29,071 nucleotides of DNA. Origin: Clostridia bacterium. GTDB taxonomy: Bacteria; Bacillota_A; Clostridia; Christensenellales; Aristaeellaceae. The notes under the pieces are model-generated. The model did not search any database and was not told the DNA's origin. It worked only from the letters and a program-made list of their open reading frames with translations. A program made the translations under genes and the position numbers. Each line of letters starts with the position of its first letter. Position 1 is the first letter of the stretch. Positions 23,841 to 29,071 of this stretch are shown here, one piece after another. The stretch covers positions 1-29,071 of the forward strand of contig JAFUPT010000155.1 in NCBI GenBank assembly GCA_017481065.1, in the 5' to 3' direction.

Positions 23841-24863
23841 ATGAAGAAGATTCTTGCCCTGCTGCTCACGCTCGCAATGCTGCTCAGCCTCGGCTCCATC
23901 GCACTGGCCGAAGACATCCAGACCGAAGTATCCGATTCCGTAGACGTAGCATTCGTAACCTTCATGACCGGCATTCCCTACTTTGATGATGCATGGTCCG
24001 GCGCAAAGGCAATGGCTGATGAGCTTGGCCTGTCCATCGGCTACTATGGCCCCGCTTCCAACGATACCCCCGGCCAGATCGCCATCATCGATGACCTGAT
24101 CACCAAGGGCATCAAGGCTCTGGTTGTAACCTGCATGGACTCCGAGGCCGTTGTTCCCACCCTGGAAAAGGCCCGCGATGCAGGCATCATCGTTGTTACC
24201 TGGGACCTGGACGTTTCCGATCCCGCCGGCCGCGACTACTTCGCCAACATCTGCTCCAACGAGGAGATGGCCATCTTCATGGTAGACTGCATGTACAATG
24301 CACACCTGGAGACCCTGGGCGATAGCTATGAGTGGGCAATCATCACCTCTTCCCTGACTTCCGAGCAGATGATCGCTCGCTGCGATGCCATGGTTGCATA
24401 CGCAGAAGAGAAGTATCCGGGCCTGAAGTTCGTTGGCCTCGAGTCCGGCGAATCCGACGCTCTGAAGAACTACAATGCAGCCGTATCCCTCATGCAGGCC
24501 AACCCGGATCTGAAGGTCATCATGTCCAACGCATCCGATGCCCTGGGCCCGATCGCTGAGGCAATCGCAGCTGAAGGCCGCATCGGCGAAGTTTACGGCA
24601 CCGGCATGACCACTCCCAACCTCGCCAAGCCCGGCTTCGAATCCGGCGCAATCATCGGCGGCGGCATGCTGTGGTCTCCCGCAAAGTGGGGCCGCTTCGC
24701 TGTAACCCTCTGCAACGAAGTTATGAACGGCGCAACCTATCCCTTCGGCGAGGAATTCGAAATCCCCGGCTTCCCGAACGCCATCCAGTTCGCTGCTGAC
24801 GAGTTCCGTTACAACGAGCTGCAGGAGTACACCAAGGAAAACATCAACGACTTCAACTTCTAA
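23841..24863 (+). CDS. Sugar ABC transporter substrate-binding protein (RhaS/LsrB-like), system 2
   Basis: A 340-residue secreted binding protein of the type I periplasmic-binding family. Residues 1-23 are a signal peptide (MKKILALLLTLAMLLSLGS core, cleavage after ALA). Mature sequence starts VDVAFVTFMTGIPYFDDAWSGAKAMADELG, and the second lobe has MSNASDALGPIAEAIAAEG and GTGMTTPNLAKPGFESGAIIGGGMLWSPAKWG. That last block, with its G-x-LW-x-P, is typical of RhaS/LsrB-like proteins. The ATG at 23841 follows GGAGGAAAAAAT; the frame extends upstream to 23733 but that part lacks a signal peptide. The gene closes the transporter operon. The ligand is presumably a sugar or polyol; it cannot be named from sequence. 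Confidence 0.92.
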   Translation: MKKILALLLTLAMLLSLGSIALAEDIQTEVSDSVDVAFVTFMTGIPYFDDAWSGAKAMADELGLSIGYYGPASNDTPGQIAIIDDLITKGIKALVVTCMDSEAVVPTLEKARDAGIIVVTWDLDVSDPAGRDYFANICSNEEMAIFMVDCMYNAHLETLGDSYEWAIITSSLTSEQMIARCDAMVAYAEEKYPGLKFVGLESGESDALKNYNAAVSLMQANPDLKVIMSNASDALGPIAEAIAAEGRIGEVYGTGMTTPNLAKPGFESGAIIGGGMLWSPAKWGRFAVTLCNEVMNGATYPFGEEFEIPGFPNAIQFAADEFRYNELQEYTKENINDFNF

Positions 24864-24894
24864 TTTAAGCAGTCCCTGATTCATTCAGCAGATC

Positions 24895-24921
24895 GCGGGC
24901 AGCGCTTGGTGCGCCATCCGC
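24895..24921 (+). terminator. Imperfect hairpin after binding protein 2
   Basis: GCGGGCAGCGC can pair with GCGCCATCCGC with an internal mismatch around a TTGGT loop. There is no T-run, so it may protect the 3' end of the binding-protein mRNA rather than terminate. Confidence 0.35.
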
Positions 24922-24973
24922 CGGCTCCCTGCTTCATTGAATCATCGCTTACTTATTGGAGAATCGTAATCTG

Positions 24974-24995
24974 GAGGGGCCGCTTGCGGCCCCTC
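24974..24995 (+). other. Perfect GC hairpin in the leader of the cyclase-family gene
   Basis: GAGGGGCCGC and GCGGCCCCTC form an uninterrupted 10-bp inverted repeat with a 2-base centre, 23 bases before the ATG at 25019. No T-run follows. It may be an mRNA processing or stability element, or a protein-binding palindrome. Confidence 0.55.
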
Positions 24996-25018
24996 ATTCC
25001 AAATGGAGAGAAACAAGC

Positions 25019-25702
25019 ATGAAAATTATTGATATTTCCGGTCTCATTTCCAATCGCGCATGGAAGTATGGCCCGCCCTATCCGGATCTGAATGTTTGGG
25101 TTCGCAAGGAGTGGATGGATGGCTTCGGCGAATTCACCTTCACCCAGGTGGATGGCCTGCATGTGCTCACCGGCACCTATGTGGAAACCCCCGCCCACTA
25201 TATGGGCTATGAAAACAGCTACCTGCTGGCCGATGTGCCGCTGGAAAAGCTGCTGAACCTGGATTGCGTGGTGCTGCACCTCAAGGATCTCAAGAAGGAT
25301 GATGAGGGCCGCATGTATGTCACCCGGGAGGATCTGGAAGCCTGCGCCAGCGCCGGCCTGATCAAGGAGGGCGACGCCATCATCGTGGACCACGGCTGGG
25401 GCACGAAGATGTGGTTTGACCAGGATAACTTCCCCATGTCTCCCTATTTCACTATGGAAGCCTTCCAGTGGCTGCTGGCCAAGAAGCCCTATATGCTCGG
25501 CAGCGATACCGCCTGCTGGGACAACCTGAAAAATCCCTGCGGCCTGTTTGATGGCTTCTACAAGCAGAATGTGCTGATGCTGGCGGAGGTTATGAACCTC
25601 GAAGAAGTGCCGGACAAGCGCGTGAAGCTGAATGTCGTTCCCATGAAGCTGGACAATACTTGCGCAGCCCCCTGCCGCGCATACATCGTGGTCGAAGATT
25701 AA
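25019..25702 (+). CDS. Cyclase-family protein (kynurenine formamidase-like fold) with substituted metal site
   Basis: A 227-residue protein of the cyclase/kynurenine formamidase family. It opens IIDISGLIS, and HVLTGTYVETPAHY (48-61) sits where the family has the metal motif HxGTHxDxPxH. Relative to that motif the first His is Leu50, the second is Tyr54 and the Asp is Glu56; only His60 remains. Later blocks GDAIIVDHGW, YFTMEAFQWLLAKKPYMLGSDT and MLAEVMNLEEVP follow the family order, but the usual histidine before the final helix seems missing. So the protein may use another metal site, or act without metal. GGAGAG precedes the ATG. In a sugar operon a lactone- or amide-opening role is conceivable, but this is speculation. 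Confidence 0.8.
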   Translation: MKIIDISGLISNRAWKYGPPYPDLNVWVRKEWMDGFGEFTFTQVDGLHVLTGTYVETPAHYMGYENSYLLADVPLEKLLNLDCVVLHLKDLKKDDEGRMYVTREDLEACASAGLIKEGDAIIVDHGWGTKMWFDQDNFPMSPYFTMEAFQWLLAKKPYMLGSDTACWDNLKNPCGLFDGFYKQNVLMLAEVMNLEEVPDKRVKLNVVPMKLDNTCAAPCRAYIVVED

Positions 25703-25719
25703 TTAGAGACAAAATAAGG

Positions 25720-25753
25720 GACTTCGTGTATAATAAGTACACGAAGTCTTTTT
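25720..25753 (+). terminator. Rho-independent terminator of the second sugar operon
   Basis: GACTTCGTGTA and TACACGAAGTC form a perfect 11-bp stem with a 7-base loop, followed directly by TTTTT. A clear terminator, 17 bases after the cyclase-family stop. Confidence 0.92.
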
Positions 25754-25800
25754 CCTGCTTCCCTCTGTGGAGGGGGAGCCGTTCTTTTCGGAGGTGTATC

Positions 25801-26337
25801 ATGGATTTTCAGGCATTGGAAAAAATCGCCCTTTCCTGCGGCTTCAGCTGCGTGGGGCCGCTGGATGCTTCCACCATCGTGCTGCGGCACGAGGTGCGGG
25901 ATATGTGCGCCGCGAACCGCTGCCGCATGTACGGCAAGAACTGGAGCTGCCCGCCTGGCTGCGGGGATCTGGAGAAGTGCCGGGCAGATGTGGCAAGATA
26001 CAAATCCGGCGTGCTCGTGCAGACCGTGGGCCACTTGGAGGATGAATTCGACGGAGAAACCATGATGGCTGCCGAGAAGGAGCACAAGGAGAGCTTTGCC
26101 CGCATGTATAGGGAGCTGCGCAAGGAATATCCCGGCATGCTGGCCCTCGGCGCGGGCAGCTGCACCCGCTGTAAGGAGTGCACATGGCCGGATGCGCCCT
26201 GCCGCTTCCCGGAGGAGATGACCAGCTCCATGGAGGCATATGGCATCATGGTTTACGATATCTGCCGGGACAACGGCATGAAATACAGCCATGGCCCGCT
26301 CACCATCGCCTACACCAGCTGCTTTTTGCTGGAATAA
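25801..26337 (+). CDS. DUF2284 family cysteine-rich metal-binding protein
   Basis: A 178-residue cytoplasmic protein with cysteines in two groups: Cys36, 41, 50, 54 and 60 (CRMYGKNWSCPPGCGDLEKC) and Cys121, 124, 127 and 134 (CTRCKECTWPDAPC). The second group has ferredoxin-like spacing (CxxCxxC then C), so an iron-sulfur cluster is plausible. NWSCPPGCG and CTRCKxCTWPxAPCRFPE are hallmarks of DUF2284, a family of predicted metal-binding proteins of unknown function, often near redox or corrinoid enzymes. GGAGGTG lies 5 bases before the ATG. It is isolated by terminators on both sides, so it is probably transcribed alone, though no clear promoter was found in the 47-base gap. Confidence 0.88.
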   Translation: MDFQALEKIALSCGFSCVGPLDASTIVLRHEVRDMCAANRCRMYGKNWSCPPGCGDLEKCRADVARYKSGVLVQTVGHLEDEFDGETMMAAEKEHKESFARMYRELRKEYPGMLALGAGSCTRCKECTWPDAPCRFPEEMTSSMEAYGIMVYDICRDNGMKYSHGPLTIAYTSCFLLE

Positions 26338-26362
26338 TCTCCGTGAGAACCGGAGATTTTCC
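26336..26362 (+). terminator. Terminator overlapping the DUF2284 stop codon
   Basis: AATCTCCG (26336-26343) pairs with CGGAGATT (26351-26358), followed by TTCC. The stem begins inside the TAA stop codon. Confidence 0.7.
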
Positions 26363-26368
26363 TTGCTT

Positions 26369-26399
26369 CCCCGCGAATTTTCGCGGGGCTTTCTTTTTT
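26369..26399 (+). terminator. Second, strong terminator before the histidine operon
   Basis: CCCCGCGA pairs with TCGCGGGG around ATTT, followed by CTTTCTTTTTT. Together with the preceding hairpin it forms a tandem terminator insulating the his operon. Confidence 0.88.
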
Positions 26400-26439
26400 C
26401 CTGTGCGGAAAAGTTTACAGTGGAGAGCGCATTCTGTCG

Positions 26440-26468
26440 TTGACTTCATCACTTTAGTGTGGTAAAAT
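26440..26468 (+). promoter_or_regulatory. Promoter of the histidine operon
   Basis: TTGACT (26440-26445), 17-base spacer, TAAAAT (26463-26468). Symmetric pieces CACTTTAGTG (26450-26459) and GTGT-N14-ACAC (26457-26478) overlap the spacer and the -10 box and could be the operator of the regulator encoded just downstream. Confidence 0.7.
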
Positions 26469-26502
26469 GATAAAACACAAAAAACAAACCGGAGGTGCGC
26501 GC

Positions 26503-26802
26503 ATGGTAGATCTTCATTCCGAATCGGTGGACCGCCTCTTTGAGGCCATACTCAAACTTGAAACCATTGATGATTGCTACCGCTTCTTTGAAGACGTGTG
26601 CACGATCAAGGAAATCCGGGATATTTCCCAGCGGCTCTATATCGCCTCCCTGCTGAACCAAGGCATGAATTACCAGTCCATCGCCCGCATGGTGGATGCA
26701 TCCAGCGCCACCATCAGCCGGGTGAGCAAATGCCTGAACTACGGCAGCGGCGGCTACCGGGAGGCGCTTGATAAACTTCATCCTATGGAGGACAGGGCAT
26801 GA
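26503..26802 (+). CDS. hisR: TrpR-like (YerC/YecD family) regulator of histidine biosynthesis
   Basis: A 99-residue DNA-binding protein of the YerC/YecD branch of the TrpR superfamily: LFEAILKLETIDDCYRFF, TIKEIRDISQRLYIASLL and the helix-turn-helix region YQSIARMVDASSATISRVSKCL (about residues 61-82). In Firmicutes members beside his genes have been proposed as the histidine-operon repressor HisR; the location here, first in a his operon, agrees. GGAGGTG precedes the ATG at 26503; the in-frame ATG at 26467 lies within the -10 box and cannot be the start. The stop codon overlaps the hisZ start (ATGA). Likely autoregulated through its own promoter. Confidence 0.88.
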   Translation: MVDLHSESVDRLFEAILKLETIDDCYRFFEDVCTIKEIRDISQRLYIASLLNQGMNYQSIARMVDASSATISRVSKCLNYGSGGYREALDKLHPMEDRA

Positions 26803-27890
26803 TTACCAGCATCAAAAATGAGGAGCGCATCGTATTTTCCCTGCGCTCGCTCTACGGCGGCTACGGCTATTCCCGCTATAAAATGAGCAAATTCGAGGAG
26901 TATGAGCTCTACGTCCGCAACAAGGACTTCCTGATCTCCGACAGCGTGATCACCTTCACCGATACCAATGGCAAGCTCATGGCCCTCAAGCCGGATGTCA
27001 CCCTCTCCATCGTGAAAAATGGCCGGGATATTCCGGGCTATGTGCAGAAGGTGTACTACAATGAAAATGTCTACCGCGTATCCCGCGGCAGCCATAGCTT
27101 CAAGGAAATCATGCAGGTGGGCCTGGAATGCATCGGCGATATCGATTCTTACTGCATCCTGGAGGTTGTGGAGCTGGCGGCGCGGAGTCTGAATGATATC
27201 AGTGAAAATGCGGTGCTGAACATCTCCCACCTCGGCGTGATTTCTGATTTGATCGGCAATGTGGATGGAGAAACCCGGCAAGCCATCATGAACTGCATCC
27301 GGGAAAAGAATGCCCACGAGCTCTCCCGCGCCTGCGAGGCCGCAGGCATGGGGGAGAAGGCGGAGCTCCTGAACTGCCTGCTCACCACCTATGGCTCCCC
27401 GGATGAAGTGATTCCAGCATTGAAGCGGAGGATCAGCAGCCCCGCGCTCGACCAATTGGAGGCGCTGGCAAGCGCCCTCCGGGGCAGCGGCGTGGAGGAT
27501 ATGCTGCGCATCGATTTCTCTGTGGTGAATGATGTGAATTACTACAATGGCATCGTGTTCCGCGGCTACATCGAGGGCGTTCCCCAGGGCGTGCTCTCCG
27601 GCGGCCAGTATGACCGGCTGATGGCGAAGCTGGGCAGGAAATCCGGGGCCATCGGCTTCGCCGTGTACCTCGACCAGCTGGAGCGCCTGCATGAATCTGA
27701 TAAGAAAGATGATGTGGATGTGCTGCTGGTTTATGATGAAGGCGCGGATATCGCCGGGCTCCAGCGCGCGATGGCGCGGCTGAGGGCTTCCGGCAGCGTG
27801 ACCGCCCAGCGGCAGGTACCTGAAAAGCTGCGCTACCGGCAGCTGGCCCGATACAGAAATGGTGAGGTGGAAATCCTTGAAGATGCTTAA
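26799..27890 (+). CDS. hisZ: ATP phosphoribosyltransferase regulatory subunit HisZ
   Basis: HisZ is a catalytically inactive relative of histidyl-tRNA synthetase that binds histidine and activates the short HisG. The 363-residue protein shows the class II synthetase fold segments: YSRYKMSKFEEYELY, the motif-2-like LMALKPDVTLSIVKN..KVYYNENVYR, QVGLECIG, and a C-terminal YYNGIVFRGYIEGVPQGVLSGGQYDRLMAKLGRKSGAIGFAVYLDQL. The absence of an anticodon-binding domain after that point and the neighbouring short hisG exclude HisS. It overlaps hisR by four bases and hisG by eight, so all are translationally coupled. Confidence 0.95.
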   Translation: MITSIKNEERIVFSLRSLYGGYGYSRYKMSKFEEYELYVRNKDFLISDSVITFTDTNGKLMALKPDVTLSIVKNGRDIPGYVQKVYYNENVYRVSRGSHSFKEIMQVGLECIGDIDSYCILEVVELAARSLNDISENAVLNISHLGVISDLIGNVDGETRQAIMNCIREKNAHELSRACEAAGMGEKAELLNCLLTTYGSPDEVIPALKRRISSPALDQLEALASALRGSGVEDMLRIDFSVVNDVNYYNGIVFRGYIEGVPQGVLSGGQYDRLMAKLGRKSGAIGFAVYLDQLERLHESDKKDDVDVLLVYDEGADIAGLQRAMARLRASGSVTAQRQVPEKLRYRQLARYRNGEVEILEDA

Positions 27891-28512
27891 TATCGCGCTG
27901 CCCAAGGGCAGACTTGGCGAAAAGGTATACGGCATGTTTGAAAAGGCGGGTTTCGAATGCCCGTCCATCCGGGAAAACAACCGCAAGCTCATCTTCGAAA
28001 ATGCGGAGGTTGGCGTGCGCTATTTCTGGGTGAAGCCCAGCGATGTGGCCATCTATGTGGAGCGCGGCGCGGCGGACATCGGCGTGGCGGGCAAGGATAT
28101 CCTGCTGGAGTACATGCCGGATGTGTATGAACTGCTCGATCTCGATACGGGGAAGTGCCGCATGGCGGTGGCAGCCATGGCTGATTTCCGGGATGATCCG
28201 GAGCGCACCCTGAAGGTTGCCACCAAGTTTTCCAACATTGCCCGGAATTATTATGCGTCCCAGGGCCGGGATATCGATATCATCCATTTGAACGGCTCCA
28301 TCGAGATCGCCCCCATCCTGGGCCTCTCGGATGTGATCGTGGATATCGTGGAAACCGGCACGACTCTGAAAGAAAACAACCTTGTGGTGGTGGAAACCAT
28401 CGTTCCCATCAGCGCCCGGCTGATCGCCAATAAGGCGAGCTACCAGTTCCGCACGGCGCAGATCGGCAAAATCATGCGGGAAATGACCGCACAGATGGAG
28501 GCGGGAAAATGA
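27883..28512 (+). CDS. hisG: ATP phosphoribosyltransferase catalytic subunit HisG (short form)
   Basis: HisG condenses ATP with PRPP in the first step of histidine synthesis. At 209 residues it is the short form, which lacks the C-terminal histidine-binding domain and depends on HisZ. Seen: NIALPKGRLGEKV at the N-terminus, ERGAADIGVAGKDILLE, KVATKFSNIARNYYASQG, and the PRPP-binding DVIVDIVETGTTLKENNL. The ATG at 27883 lies within the end of hisZ. AGGTGG is 12 bases upstream, so a TTG at 27877 is a possible alternative start; an ATG at 27859 precedes that site. The stop overlaps the hisD start. Confidence 0.95.
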   Translation: MLNIALPKGRLGEKVYGMFEKAGFECPSIRENNRKLIFENAEVGVRYFWVKPSDVAIYVERGAADIGVAGKDILLEYMPDVYELLDLDTGKCRMAVAAMADFRDDPERTLKVATKFSNIARNYYASQGRDIDIIHLNGSIEIAPILGLSDVIVDIVETGTTLKENNLVVVETIVPISARLIANKASYQFRTAQIGKIMREMTAQMEAGK

Positions 28513-29071
28513 TACGCATCATGAAATACGGCGAAGTGGCAAGCTCGGATATCTTCGTCCGGGTGGAGCCGAAGACAAATGTGGAGCAGATCGTAAGCGA
28601 TATCATCGCGGATGTGCGGGCCAACGGCGACGCCGCCCTTAAAAAATACTGCGAAAAGTTTGATGGCGCGGTGCTGGATAGCCTGCAGGTATCCAAAGAG
28701 GAGATCGGGGAGGCTGTTGCCGCCGTCGATCCCGAATTCATCCGCATCTTGAAGGAAGCGGCGGAAAATATCCGCGCCTTCCATGAAAAGCAGGTGCGCA
28801 CCAGCTTTATCATCAACAATAAGTCTGGCGTCGTGATGGGCCAGAAGGTCATTCCAGTGGACCGGGCGGGCCTGTATGTGCCCGGCGGCACGGCGGCCTA
28901 TCCCTCCACCGTGCTCATGGATTCCCTGCCCGCCAAGATCGCAGGGGTTCCCGAGGTTGTGATGGTAACGCCCCCCGGCAGGGACGGAAAGATCAATCCC
29001 GTGATTCTCGCCGCCGCCAGCATCGCGGGCGTGGATAAGATATTCAAGGTGGGCGGCGCGCAGGCGATTGC
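28509..29071 (+). CDS. hisD: Histidinol dehydrogenase, N-terminal part (runs off the window)
   Basis: HisD oxidises histidinol to histidine in two NAD-dependent steps using a zinc ion. The visible 187 residues contain VRANGDAALKKYCEKFDG, IPVDRAGLYVPGGTAAYPSTVLM and GVPEVVMVTPPGRDG, then IFKVGGAQAI at the edge, all standard HisD blocks; the zinc ligands lie beyond the window. The ATG overlaps the hisG stop (ATGA). Fourth gene of the his operon. Confidence 0.96.
   Translation, partial: MIRIMKYGEVASSDIFVRVEPKTNVEQIVSDIIADVRANGDAALKKYCEKFDGAVLDSLQVSKEEIGEAVAAVDPEFIRILKEAAENIRAFHEKQVRTSFIINNKSGVVMGQKVIPVDRAGLYVPGGTAAYPSTVLMDSLPAKIAGVPEVVMVTPPGRDGKINPVILAAASIAGVDKIFKVGGAQAI

Noticed and set aside
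20241..24863. Autoinducer-2 (Lsr) uptake operon
   Set aside because: The two-permease layout fits, but no LsrK, LsrF, LsrG or LsrR-like gene is present; the RhaT/RhaP/RhaQ/RhaS-type layout is equally close.
25729..25734. TATAAT as a -10 box for the DUF2284 gene
   Set aside because: It lies inside the loop and stem of a perfect terminator and has no -35 partner at proper spacing.

Overview
This window looks like a chromosomal segment from an anaerobic Gram-positive bacterium of the Bacillota (class Clostridia, possibly the Christensenellales). The reasons are moderately high GC coding DNA with AT-rich promoters, strong AGGAGG-type ribosome binding sites, an HPr protein, a transketolase split into two subunits, short-form HisG with HisZ, a TrpR-like HisR, and sugar-binding proteins with simple signal peptides. 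Lineage is inferred from gene content and style, not from a marker gene. I saw no tRNA, rRNA, CRISPR array, insertion sequence or phage gene.

Region 1 (1-4123) is a storage-glucan and phosphotransfer block. It holds the start of a glycogen phosphorylase on the minus strand, then on the plus strand an EEP-fold phosphatase resembling maltose 6'-phosphate phosphatase/RgfB, an HPr with His15 but no serine at the Ser46 position, and a eukaryote-like glycogen branching enzyme with its own promoter and terminator.

Region 2 (about 4260-18850) is a sugar-catabolism island. An iron-dependent alcohol dehydrogenase and a split-transketolase operon share an identical 16-base element just downstream of their promoters. 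The transketolase pair is followed by a ureidoglycolate-lyase-like cupin, a short-chain dehydrogenase and a ribose-type ABC transporter (binding protein, fused ATPase, permease). Then come a ribulokinase, a LacI-family regulator, a XylB-like kinase and a reductive activator of the RACo type (2Fe-2S plus ASKHA). Pentose isomerases and epimerases are missing from the window.

Region 3 (about 18850-26400) is a second island behind an AT-rich promoter carrying a helically phased cluster of TTTGCAT elements. It encodes a divergent NagB-like isomerase, a second ribose/rhamnose-type ABC transporter with two different permeases, a binding protein, a cyclase-family protein whose usual metal ligands are substituted, and a cysteine-rich DUF2284 protein. 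Regions 2 and 3 together look like one or two pathways for import, phosphorylation, two-carbon transfer and reduction of sugars or polyols. The substrates cannot be read from the sequence.

Region 4 (26440-29071) is the start of a histidine biosynthesis operon, hisR-hisZ-hisG-hisD, with overlapping stop/start codons. hisD runs off the window.
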